From: Dyella sp. GSA-30
GTDB lineage: Bacteria > Pseudomonadota > Gammaproteobacteria > Xanthomonadales > Rhodanobacteraceae
Length of the DNA stretch: 64,000 nt
NCBI RefSeq assembly: GCF_027924605.1
Contig: NZ_AP027042.1
Location: 1,961,524 to 2,025,523, forward strand
Direction of reading: 5' to 3'
The notes beneath the pieces are model-generated. The model saw only the letters and a list, made by a program, of their open reading frames with translations, did no database searches and was not told where the DNA came from. Numbering within the stretch: position 1 is the first letter of the stretch; the number at the start of each line of letters is the position of its first letter. Below are positions 26,946-34,588 of this stretch, piece after piece. Position numbers and translations under genes: made by a program.

Positions 26946-27743
26946 ATGCGTCCGACAAAACGTAGTGTTGCCACCGGCCTTGCGCTTGTCCTGCTGATCG
27001 CTCCACTCGCCGGTTCGGCATTTCAATTCAAGGATTTGCTCAACAAGGCCAAGTCCGCTACGCAGCAAAGCACCTCCGGCCAGCCCAATGGCGTGAACCT
27101 GCCCAATAGCGATGTGGCCGCCGGTCTGAAAGAGGCTCTGGCAAAGAGCACCACCGATGCCATCAATACCTTGGGCCGTAACGACGGCTTCTGGAACAAT
27201 CCCAAGGTACGCATTCCGTTACCCGGCAAGCTGGAACAGGCCGGTAACCTGGCGCGCAAGATGGGGCAGGGGGCGAAGGTCGACGAATTTCAGCTGAGCA
27301 TGAACCGCGCCGCCGAGAAAGCCGTGCCTCAGGTCGCCGACCTGTTCGGTGATGCGATTCGCAAGATGACCCTCGACGATGCGCGCGGCATTCTTACTGG
27401 CGGCGATCATGCCGCCACCGATTATTTCCGCCGCGTCGCCGGTCCTGCGCTGACCGAGCGTATTCGCCCAATCGTGTCCAAGACCACCGACAGCGTTGGC
27501 GTCACCCAGAAGTACAAGGCGTTTACCTCCGGTAGCGGTGGCGGCGCGTTGGGTGGCAGCCTGGGCAAGCTGAGTAGCTTGGGCGGCAAGAGTGGTGGTT
27601 CCAGCTCGCTGGATCTTGATGACTACGTCACCAAGGAAACGCTGGATGGCTTGTTCGCCACGATCGGCGATCAGGAAAAATCCATTCGCGATAATCCGGC
27701 GCAGCAAACCACCTCACTATTGAAAAAGGTGTTCGGCAAATAA
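26946..27743 (+). CDS. DUF4197 domain-containing exported protein
   Basis: 265 residues with an N-terminal signal (LALVLLIAPLAGSAFQF). The DUF4197 core runs from about residue 55: AAGLKEALAKSTTDAINTLGRNDGFWNNPKVRIPLP, then QLSMNRAAEKAVPQ and DYFRRV. Function of the family is unknown; members are periplasmic. A Gly/Ser-rich stretch (about residues 198-222) precedes the C-terminal YVTKETLDGLFATIGDQE segment. Confidence 0.87.
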   Translation: MRPTKRSVATGLALVLLIAPLAGSAFQFKDLLNKAKSATQQSTSGQPNGVNLPNSDVAAGLKEALAKSTTDAINTLGRNDGFWNNPKVRIPLPGKLEQAGNLARKMGQGAKVDEFQLSMNRAAEKAVPQVADLFGDAIRKMTLDDARGILTGGDHAATDYFRRVAGPALTERIRPIVSKTTDSVGVTQKYKAFTSGSGGGALGGSLGKLSSLGGKSGGSSSLDLDDYVTKETLDGLFATIGDQEKSIRDNPAQQTTSLLKKVFGK

Positions 27744-27779
27744 ACGTTTCGATCTACCGGTGAAACTCAAGAGATATCC

Positions 27780-28319
27780 ATGATCCACGAGATTCTGAAA
27801 ATGGGCGATCCTCGGCTGCTACGCATCGCACCGCCGGTGCCGCAGTCGATGATCGGAAGCCCCGAGCTGGACACCCTGATTGCCGACATGTTCGAGACCA
27901 TGCATCACGCCAGCGGCGTCGGGCTGGCTGCGCCACAGATCGGCGTCGATCTGCAACTGGTGATCTTCGGCTTCAACAGCTCCGAGCGTTATCCCGATGC
28001 GCCACCCGTGCCGCAAACCATTCTGATCAATCCGGTGATCACGCCGTTGTCGCAGGACATGGAAGAAGGCTGGGAAGGTTGCCTCTCGGTGCCGGGGCTG
28101 CGTGGCGCAGTCAATCGCTACACCCTGATTCGCTACGAAGGCATCGATCCCAAAGGCGAGCGTATCGAACGCACTGCTGAGGGATTCCACGCACGGGTGG
28201 TGCAGCACGAGTGCGACCACCTGATCGGGCGCCTGTATCCGTCGCGCATTACCGATTTTGCCAAGTTCGGTTACACCGAAGTGCTGTTCCCGGGCATGGA
28301 CCCGAACGCGGACGACTGA
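27780..28319 (+). CDS. def: Peptide deformylase
   Basis: 179 residues. Removes the formyl group from nascent N-terminal methionine. All three motifs are intact: [10 protein letters not shown] (motif 1), EGCLSVPG with metal ligand Cys101 (motif 2), and QHECDH with His143, Glu144 and His147 (motif 3). It is not next to fmt, so this may be a second deformylase of the genome. It sits 37 bases after the DUF4197 gene and ends at a hairpin terminator. Confidence 0.95.
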   Translation: MIHEILKMGDPRLLRIAPPVPQSMIGSPELDTLIADMFETMHHASGVGLAAPQIGVDLQLVIFGFNSSERYPDAPPVPQTILINPVITPLSQDMEEGWEGCLSVPGLRGAVNRYTLIRYEGIDPKGERIERTAEGFHARVVQHECDHLIGRLYPSRITDFAKFGYTEVLFPGMDPNADD

Positions 28320-28335
28320 AGGAAAAGCCGTTCCT

Positions 28336-28373
28336 GATCACCATTTCGGCCTTGGCCGGGATGGTGATCTTTT
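28336..28373 (+). terminator. Terminator after def
   Basis: Nine-bp stem GATCACCAT (28336-28344) with ATGGTGATC (28361-28369), then TTTT. The loop contains a smaller GGCC hairpin. It separates def from the zeta modules. Confidence 0.75.
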
Positions 28374-28463
28374 GTGCCGAAATGCCTGGGTCGATCAAAA
28401 TTCCGGACATGCATCGCAGTGTGTGCGATGAGGTATTGCGATCATCTTGTGTTGTGTGGACGT

Positions 28464-28502
28464 GTTGCATTTAACACTTTAACTGTTATCTAAAATGGAC
28501 GC
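28464..28502 (+). promoter_or_regulatory. Putative promoter of zeta module 1
   Basis: An AT-rich segment unlike its GC-rich surroundings. A plausible sigma-70 pair is TTGCAT near 28465 and TATCTA (then AAAT) about 16 bases later, ending some 15-20 bases before the ATG at 28512. Assignment by eye only. Confidence 0.4.
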
Positions 28503-28511
28503 TGACTATCT

Positions 28512-28865
28512 ATGAATACGGTTGCCTCACCACCCGTACCGAAGAAATTGCATGACATGTTCGTGTCATACCCAGGTCATCTGGCAAAACTGGATCGGGT
28601 ATTGCATGACGCCGTAGCCCATCCATCTGCCGGTGTGCCTGTTTTTGAACAGGCTTTATGGGCGATTGAAGAAGCGCTCAGTTCGTTTGTCGGCGACGCC
28701 CAGGCTGAGGCCAGTGCGGCCGAGGCGTCCGGCAATCAGGCCAACATCGAACGTGCCCGTCAGAAACTCAAGCTGATGCAGGCTGCGACGTTCAAGCATG
28801 TATGGGTTGGCGACCAGGACCTCTGGGCTTTTTTCCACGGTGCATCTGACAAGGGTGTTGTATGA
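28512..28865 (+). CDS. Candidate immunity/antitoxin or effector chaperone, module 1
   Basis: 117 residues, probably all-helical and cytoplasmic, with no signal peptide or membrane segment. It is a clear paralogue of the protein at 30721 (same length; shared HPSAGVPVFEQALWAIEE and SSFVGDAQAE). The central helix region has a heptad-like stretch (AEASAAEASGNQANIERARQKLKL). It overlaps the downstream zeta effector by ATGA, so both are made together. No named family recognised. By position it could neutralise the toxin, as epsilon does for zeta, or act as a dual chaperone-antitoxin as Arc1 does for AvrRxo1. Function is inferred from context. Confidence 0.75.
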   Translation: MNTVASPPVPKKLHDMFVSYPGHLAKLDRVLHDAVAHPSAGVPVFEQALWAIEEALSSFVGDAQAEASAAEASGNQANIERARQKLKLMQAATFKHVWVGDQDLWAFFHGASDKGVV

Positions 28866-30358
28866 CCGAGCTGACGAAAGAGGAGCATGACAAGATTTTC
28901 AGGGAGCAGATCGCCCCGAATCTGGATGGTGCGACCTCGCAGGAGAAGCCGCACGCCATCATTCTTGCCGGCCAGCCTGGGGCTGGAAAGGGCGGCGTAG
29001 CGTCTGCCGCCATGCGTGAGCTCGGTGAGAACGCGGTGGTCGTCGACCCGGACCAGATGCGCGACTTCTACCCGAACGTGCGTGCTTTGAAAGCAGAGAG
29101 CCCTTACGCCTGGGCCGATGAAACGCATGCGGATGCCAGCAAGTGGGCGGGAGAGTTTCGCTCGGCGGCGATCGACCAGAAAAAGAATCTCATCATCGAT
29201 ACCACGCTGGGTAAATACGAGAGCGCATCGAGGCTGGTCGGTGAGTTGCGCGATAAAGGCTATACCGTTGAAGTGCGTGCCCTGGCCACCCATCGACTCG
29301 AAAGCGAGCTTGGCGTAGAAGCGCGTTTTTCCAAGACCATGGGTGTGGAAGGGCATGGTCGGTATGTTCCTGCAGCCATCCAGGAGCAGGTTTATGCCAA
29401 GCTGCCCGATAACCTGGACAAGCTCAAAGCCGTCGACAATGTGCCGATTCGCATCTTCAATCGAGAAGGCCAGGAGCTCTACGACAGCGCGAAGCAAAGC
29501 ACCGCGCCGAGCGTGACGCTGCAGTCGGCACGCGCTGGCAGATTGGACGATGTCACGCGTTCGGCCGAAATCGCACGAGGTTGGCAGCAGCAGGTGAGCT
29601 GGCACCAGGGCGCCACCAAGACGCTGGAAGGCATCCCTGGCGTCGAACCGAAAACGGTCGCGAAGTTCGTCCAGGAGCGGGAGACTTTCGGCGTCGTTGA
29701 GCGCTTGAACATAGGCTCTCACGAAGCTGAGGCCAATCTGCGCAGGCTCACTGCGCCGGTCGCCAGCACATCGCAGTCGCAGGACCCGACGCACGACCGC
29801 GGTCCGAGTTCAGGTCCATCGGGCCCGGGATCGGGCCCGAGTTCTTCAAGCCCGGGCAGTCAACCCGGTACGTCCGGAAGCACATCGTCGCCGAAGCAAC
29901 CCGATGCGCCGACTCATGGCGGTGCGTCATCTTCCTCTTCCGGCGGTACGGTGCTTGGTCTGGACCACGCCTCGCATCCCGATCATGCGATCTACAAGCA
30001 GGCCCTCGATCATGTGCATGAGCTGGACAAGTCCAAAGGGCATACGCCCGATGTGCACAGTGACAATCTGGCCGCGGCGCTGACCGTGGCGGCACGCAAC
30101 AATGGGATGGAGCGAATCGATCGCATTGCGCTTGACGATAAGGGGGCTACCGTGGTGGCCGCTCAAGGTCAGGTGGCCCTGGGTAACTTCGACAAGTTCG
30201 CGCGCGTCGACACCATGCAGGGGTTGAACACGCCGGTAGCGGAGACCTCGGCAAAGTGGCCGCAAGCCATGGAGGCCTTCAAACAGCAGCAACAGTCGCA
30301 AACGCAGACACAGGCGCAACCCCAGCAAGTTCAGGCGCAACATACCGCAAAGGTATAA
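28862..30358 (+). CDS. Zeta-toxin-type kinase with C-terminal XVIPCD T4SS signal (effector), module 1
   Basis: 498 residues. Residues 20-215 form a zeta-like P-loop kinase: Walker A GQPGAGKG (Lys43), VVVDPDQMRDFYP (Asp62, Asp64, Arg67), LIIDTTLG and a conserved RALATHRLESELGVEARF segment. Residues 300-365 are a low-complexity G/S/P linker. Residues 368-480 match the XVIPCD, the signal for the Xanthomonadales bacteria-killing type IV system: HPDHAIYKQALDHVHELD, GMERIDRIAL, VVAAQGQ and a Gln-rich tail. Zeta kinases phosphorylate UDP-N-acetyl sugars or other nucleotide substrates; which one here is unknown. Both modules have Gly, not Ser/Thr, after the Walker lysine. The gene is coupled to the upstream small gene by a 4-base overlap. 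Confidence 0.88.
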   Translation: MTELTKEEHDKIFREQIAPNLDGATSQEKPHAIILAGQPGAGKGGVASAAMRELGENAVVVDPDQMRDFYPNVRALKAESPYAWADETHADASKWAGEFRSAAIDQKKNLIIDTTLGKYESASRLVGELRDKGYTVEVRALATHRLESELGVEARFSKTMGVEGHGRYVPAAIQEQVYAKLPDNLDKLKAVDNVPIRIFNREGQELYDSAKQSTAPSVTLQSARAGRLDDVTRSAEIARGWQQQVSWHQGATKTLEGIPGVEPKTVAKFVQERETFGVVERLNIGSHEAEANLRRLTAPVASTSQSQDPTHDRGPSSGPSGPGSGPSSSSPGSQPGTSGSTSSPKQPDAPTHGGASSSSSGGTVLGLDHASHPDHAIYKQALDHVHELDKSKGHTPDVHSDNLAAALTVAARNNGMERIDRIALDDKGATVVAAQGQVALGNFDKFARVDTMQGLNTPVAETSAKWPQAMEAFKQQQQSQTQTQAQPQQVQAQHTAKV

Positions 30359-30367
30359 GCGTCGCCG

Positions 30368-30415
30368 GCCCACGGGGCATAACCCGTGGGCTGGCCTCGC
30401 CTGTGGCAAGGCCAG
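30368..30415. terminator. Double hairpin after zeta module 1
   Basis: Two adjacent stems: GCCCACGGG (30368-30376) with 30383-30391, and CTGGCCT (30391-30397) with AGGCCAG (30409-30415). No T run, so it could be an RNA-stabilising or partial termination structure. The rest of the 360-base gap to module 2 becomes AT-rich after about 30540 and probably holds the module 2 promoter; no gene is supported there. Confidence 0.4.
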
Positions 30416-30720
30416 CTCCAGGCAAGCGTCGAGCCTGCCTTGCCGGATCCGATGAGAGCGAGAGGGCCGGGTGCTGGACGGTTTCTGTCCGTCAGGCGGT
30501 GTACTGGGCGATTTTTAAGGTGGCCCGGGAGATTGTCACCGGTAATAGGGTGTGAAAATATAAACCCGCTACCGCGTTGCGTTTTTTTACCTGCACCATG
30601 TTCCAGCGCAACGTGCTTCTGGATGATTTTGTTGATTTATCTTCCGTGATCCGGAGGTGGCTTCACGTGTTTGTGCGTCGCGTCTTCTCGCTTTGATGAT
30701 TATCAAAAGGGATATTGACT

Positions 30721-31074
30721 ATGAATACGATTGCTTCGCCGCCCGTGCCGAAAAATCTACGCGACCGGCTTGCTGCCTATCCCGCTTATCTGACAAAGCT
30801 GGAATGGCTGTTGCATCACGCGGTATCGCACCCATCCGCTGGCGTACCCGTTTTCGAACAAGCGTTATGGGCTATTGAAGAGGGATTAAGTTCGTTTGTC
30901 GGCGATGCCCAGGCCGAGCTCGATGCCGCGCGCGCCTCCGGCGATGCCGCGCATGTGGCTTACGCCGAGGAGAAGTTGAAGCTGCTGCAGCGTGCGACGT
31001 TCAAGCAGGTGTGGATCGGCGACGAAGAACTCTGGGCGTATTTCCACGATGCATCCGATAAGGACATTTTATGA
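30721..31074 (+). CDS. Candidate immunity/antitoxin or effector chaperone, module 2
   Basis: 117 residues from the ATG at 30721, which has AAGGGA eight bases upstream; TTG at 30715 is in frame but unneeded. Paralogue of the module 1 protein, with the same N-terminal SPPVPK and core HPSAGVPVFEQALWAIEE. Divergence is concentrated in the N-terminal third (YPAYLTKLEWLLHHAV versus YPGHLAKLDRVLHDAV) and in the helix at residues 68-85, where partner specificity might lie. It overlaps the downstream effector by ATGA. No signal peptide. Function inferred from context only. Confidence 0.75.
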   Translation: MNTIASPPVPKNLRDRLAAYPAYLTKLEWLLHHAVSHPSAGVPVFEQALWAIEEGLSSFVGDAQAELDAARASGDAAHVAYAEEKLKLLQRATFKQVWIGDEELWAYFHDASDKDIL

Positions 31075-32393
31075 GCAAGCTTGACGCCGAGCTGCACAAA
31101 AAGATCTTTGACGAGCAGATCGTTACGGTATTGAACGATGTGGGATCGCAAGACAAGCCGCGAGCCGTCATTCTGGCAGGCCAGCCCGGGGCCGGTAAGG
31201 GGGCTGTAGCGGCGGCCGCGCTGCACGAATTCGGCGGCCACGCGGTGGTCGTCGATCCAGATCAGATGCGCGATTTCTATCCCGATGTGCGCGGTTTGAA
31301 GGCACGTAATCCTTATTCGTGGGCCGATCAGACGCATGAGGATGCAAGCCAGTGGGCGAAAGAGCTTCGTGCCGCGGCGATAGGTCAGCAGAAAAATCTC
31401 ATCATCGATACCACCTTGGGTAAGTATGAGAGCGCGGCGGAACTCGTTTCCGAACTGCACAAGAAAGGCTACGAGGTCGAAGTGCGCGCCCTGGCAACGC
31501 ACCGGCTGGAAAGCGAGCTGGGCGTGGAAGCGCGCTTCGCGATGACGATGGGTACGGAGGGGCACGGACGGTATGTTCCGGCGCACATCCAGGAGGAGGT
31601 TTATGCCAAGTTGCCGGGCAATCTGGACCAGCTTCGCAAGAATGATGGTGTGCCCATCCGGATTTTTGATCGAGAAGGCAGGGAGCTCTACGACAGCAAG
31701 AAGCAGGATGCGACACCTGGAGCATCGTTGAAGGCGGAGCGCGAGCATCGGCTGGAAAGTGTCGACCGATCTCGCCAGCTTGCCGAGGGCTGGAGCAGCC
31801 AGGTGGCCTGGCATGCGGGTGCGAAGACCAAGCTGGAAGGTATCCCGGACGTCAAGCCGGCGACGGTGGCCAAGTTTCTGGAGCAGCGCGAAGAGTTCGG
31901 CATCGTGCGTCGCACGTCGGAGAGGGCTGCCGAAGCGCAGACGAATCTGCACCGGTTGGCGCCTCCGACCATGGCCGCATCGTCGTCAACAGTTGCACCT
32001 GTTCGTCTGGACAATAGTGCGCATCCCGATCACGCGATGTACAAGCAGGCCTTGGGTTGGGTGCAGGCAATGGACAAGAAATATGCGCACCCGTCGGATG
32101 AGCGCAGTTCCAATCTGGCAGCCTCGCTGACCGTGGCCGCGCGCGCAAGCGGTATGGAGCGGATCGACGGGGTGGCGCTCAATGCCGACCGCAGCAAGGT
32201 CGTCGCCGCTCAGGGTCAACCATCGATGGGCAACTTCAACAAGTTTGCCGCGGTAGACACCGTAAAGGGTTTGGATACGCCTTTGGCCGAAAGCTCGAGA
32301 AGGTGGCCGTTTGCCATGGAGAGGTTTCAGCAACAACAACCGGCCCAGGCCGAACCATCGCAAGCTCAGACGCATCTTCGGGCCAAGCTGTAG
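31071..32393 (+). CDS. Zeta-toxin-type kinase with C-terminal XVIPCD T4SS signal (effector), module 2
   Basis: 440 residues, collinear with the module 1 effector apart from a missing low-complexity linker. Kinase part: GQPGAGKG with Lys43, VVVDPDQMRDFYP, LIIDTTLGKYESA and EGHGRYVPAHIQEEVYAKLP. The XVIPCD spans about residues 315-430: HPDHAMYKQALGWVQAMD, GMERIDGVAL, VVAAQGQ and a Gln/Ala-rich tail. The kinase domains are more similar between modules than the regions just after them (residues 225-310). It ends at a strong terminator. Taken with module 1 this looks like a tandem duplication with divergence for target or immunity specificity. Confidence 0.88.
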   Translation: MSKLDAELHKKIFDEQIVTVLNDVGSQDKPRAVILAGQPGAGKGAVAAAALHEFGGHAVVVDPDQMRDFYPDVRGLKARNPYSWADQTHEDASQWAKELRAAAIGQQKNLIIDTTLGKYESAAELVSELHKKGYEVEVRALATHRLESELGVEARFAMTMGTEGHGRYVPAHIQEEVYAKLPGNLDQLRKNDGVPIRIFDREGRELYDSKKQDATPGASLKAEREHRLESVDRSRQLAEGWSSQVAWHAGAKTKLEGIPDVKPATVAKFLEQREEFGIVRRTSERAAEAQTNLHRLAPPTMAASSSTVAPVRLDNSAHPDHAMYKQALGWVQAMDKKYAHPSDERSSNLAASLTVAARASGMERIDGVALNADRSKVVAAQGQPSMGNFNKFAAVDTVKGLDTPLAESSRRWPFAMERFQQQQPAQAEPSQAQTHLRAKL

Positions 32394-32405
32394 CAGTGAG
32401 GACAG

Positions 32406-32432
32406 AGGGCGCCAGCATCACTGGCGCCCTTT
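32406..32432. terminator. Bidirectional terminator between effector module 2 and methyltransferase
   Basis: Perfect 10-bp stem AGGGCGCCAG (32406-32415) and CTGGCGCCCT (32421-32430) with a CATCA loop, followed by TT. It lies between convergent genes and could serve both. Confidence 0.75.
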
Positions 32433-32440
32433 GCGTTACA

Positions 32441-33310
32441 TCAGGGGACCTCGAAATGAAGAAAATAGATTTCCGGCGACGGTATCAGGCCGTCATGCCG
32501 GGACGCGAAATAGCGCGCCCGCTGCGCATCCGGAGAAAGGCTTTCGCGTAGCTTCAGACCCAGGCTCTGGGCGCGCGCAATGAAGCTGCCCGGATCGAAG
32601 TCGCTGATCATCGGCTCGCCGCGCTTGCGCGTGAAGCGCTCGGTCTTTTCGAACGTAGCCAGATAGTCCGTCGCAATGAACTGTCTGCTGACCCGTATGT
32701 CCAGCACCAGCTGCGAACCGGACGCGAAGTATTTGGCGATGTCGCCGATTAGTGCGAACAACGCGGTTTCGTTGATGTAGTAGGACACGCCAAGCAGTGA
32801 AATGAACGAGGTCGACTGAAAAGGAAAGCCGTGCGTGCCTAATGCCTCAGCCAGAGGCGTGGCCTGCAGGTCGACGGGAATGAATCGAACGTTGTCAGGG
32901 ATGGCTACAGCCAGCTTTTTGAGTTTGGCCAGCTTCTGCGCCTGGCTGTCTGGATGATCGACTTCCCAGATGTGCAGGCGTTCGGGCGATGGGTTCTGTC
33001 GCAGCGCGTAGGAATCCAGGCCCGCACCCAGGATGACGTATTGGATATCGCCGCCTGACGCTTGGGCGAGCTTTTCTTCCACATAGCGCGCTCGCCCCAG
33101 AATATTGCCCTGCACGGGTCGCAATGCGGCCAGCAGGTGGCCGAACACCAGCCAGCTGAGCATGCGGCTGCGACAGATGCGCCGCCACGCCGCACTGGTG
33201 AGTTCGATCGCCCAGGGATCGTCCACTATCAGCGGCGAGTCGTAGATCCGGTGTCTGGCGCGCACAGCGGCAACGGCTTCGGCGGTCTTGCTGGCCTGGC
33301 CCGATTTCAT
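32441..33310 (-). CDS. Class I SAM-dependent methyltransferase, leucine-carboxyl-methyltransferase-like
   Basis: 289 residues. The SAM-binding motif VILGAGLDSYALR and acidic EVDHPDSQAQKLAKL loop are those of the LCMT-like family that includes putative O-methyltransferases of small-molecule carboxyl groups. Other family traits: the opening KTAEAVAAVRARH, DDPWAIELT, and FISLLGVSYYINETALFALIGDIA. Its start overlaps the stop of the upstream hydrolase by four bases, so the two probably act on one pathway. The substrate is unknown. Confidence 0.85.
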   Translation of the reverse strand: MKSGQASKTAEAVAAVRARHRIYDSPLIVDDPWAIELTSAAWRRICRSRMLSWLVFGHLLAALRPVQGNILGRARYVEEKLAQASGGDIQYVILGAGLDSYALRQNPSPERLHIWEVDHPDSQAQKLAKLKKLAVAIPDNVRFIPVDLQATPLAEALGTHGFPFQSTSFISLLGVSYYINETALFALIGDIAKYFASGSQLVLDIRVSRQFIATDYLATFEKTERFTRKRGEPMISDFDPGSFIARAQSLGLKLRESLSPDAQRARYFASRHDGLIPSPEIYFLHFEVP

Positions 33311-34179
33311 GCCATGACACCGAGGTGCTCATACGGCCCGCAGTTGGCCTCATGGCTAATGTCGCGGCCGGCGAAGAAGTCTTCGCAAAGCCGGCTTACT
33401 GTATCGAATTGCTCCAGGTTAGCCAGATGGTCGGCGTGCTTGATCAGCGTGTAGTGGGCCGAAGGCAACAGCTGCGCTACTTCGCGACAGTATTCGGGGC
33501 GGGTGTAACTGTCGTATTCGCCGGTAAAGATCAGAAACGGAAGGTGAGCGCAGTCGCTGTAGTTCAGATGCGGCGTGTTGATCATGCGCAAGGTATTTTC
33601 GACATAGTTCTTGCGCCGCACGGCGCTCAGCTTCGAGATGCCGATACGCAGGAGCTTCTGTGCGAGCCGACTGTTCTGGATGTCGTCCTGCTTGTCCGTA
33701 CACAGGAACATGCGGGTGAACAGGGCGATCGCCTGCTCGCGGTCTTCACTCTGCATGATGCGGATCGATGCGAGCGTATCGTCCATGACGGCGTCGGGAA
33801 TCCGCTTCATGGTGCCGGCGAGAATCACCCGGTCGACCTGCTCCGGGTACTTGTTGGCAAAGAGATAGGTGATCGGCGTGCCGTAGGAAACCGCCTTGAT
33901 ATGCACGCGCGCAATACCGAGCGAATCGAGCAGGTGCTTGAGGCAGTCGGCAAGAAATTCCATCGGGTAACCACGGGGCAGGGTATCGCTTTCGCCCATG
34001 CCGGGCAGGTCGCAGACCACGACCCGGAAGGTCTTGTTGTAGTAATCGAGATAATTATCCCAGGAGTTGAGGCTTTGCAATGCGCCGCCCAGAATGACCA
34101 GCCATTCGCCCTGAGGTTTATCGCTCAGCTTGTAACGATAGCGAAATCCTCGAAAATCGAGCTCGCCAAGGATGGACAT
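33307..34179 (-). CDS. Alpha/beta hydrolase, RhlA-like
   Basis: 290 residues from the ATG at 34179 (MSILGELD), chosen because GGAG lies six bases upstream; TTG at 34191 is the only earlier codon. The fold is shown by VVCDLPGMGESD, the nucleophile elbow AVSYGTPI, and the late TGEYDSYTRPEYCREVAQLLPSAHYTLIKHADHLANLE containing acid and His. The opening LGGALQSLNSWDNYL and the spacing resemble RhlA/PhaG-type 3-hydroxyacyl enzymes, but this is by memory, not alignment. Coupled to the methyltransferase downstream. Lipid-ester synthesis or hydrolysis is an inference. Confidence 0.8.
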   Translation of the reverse strand: MSILGELDFRGFRYRYKLSDKPQGEWLVILGGALQSLNSWDNYLDYYNKTFRVVVCDLPGMGESDTLPRGYPMEFLADCLKHLLDSLGIARVHIKAVSYGTPITYLFANKYPEQVDRVILAGTMKRIPDAVMDDTLASIRIMQSEDREQAIALFTRMFLCTDKQDDIQNSRLAQKLLRIGISKLSAVRRKNYVENTLRMINTPHLNYSDCAHLPFLIFTGEYDSYTRPEYCREVAQLLPSAHYTLIKHADHLANLEQFDTVSRLCEDFFAGRDISHEANCGPYEHLGVMA

Positions 34180-34588
34180 ATGCCGCTCCAATGGTTGGGC
34201 AGTCAGCGTGATGTAGGCTCGGTTATTAGCGGGCGAACAGTGAGTGCGTGGCGTTCGGCATTCACATAATGCGATTACATATTTTTAGAAGCTATTGAAT
34301 TGTGATTTTGGTCAAAATAATGCATGCCATTTATTGGAGTGGCGCCCTCTGCGTGAGGCGATGGCCCGAATGGAGTGATTCGCTGCCTCAGGACATATTC
34401 GAATACCGGTCATTCTGAAATCTATTTTTTGCCCTACAGGAAAATCTCGAACTGGGCACGAACCTCCTGCGGGCTTTTGCCTATCTTCTTGCAGGCAATC
34501 CCCTCGTCTGCTCGTACGCTCCGTACGTCTCAAGCACATCGGGCACGGATTGCGTTTTTCTCTTATTCGGTCACAAGGAATCTAGACC
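34180..34588. other. AT-rich intergenic region
   Basis: About 410 bases without a convincing gene. The part 34260-34330 is markedly AT-rich and probably carries the promoter of the hydrolase-methyltransferase operon, read leftward. A 75-codon minus-strand frame inside it has no ribosome binding site or family resemblance. No repeats recognised. Confidence 0.5.

Noticed and set aside
30256-30555. 99-codon plus-strand frame after zeta effector 1
   Set aside because: Half of it overlaps the effector in another frame and the rest covers hairpins; no support.
34312-34539. 75-codon minus-strand frame
   Set aside because: No ribosome site, basic random-looking composition, located in AT-rich intergenic DNA.
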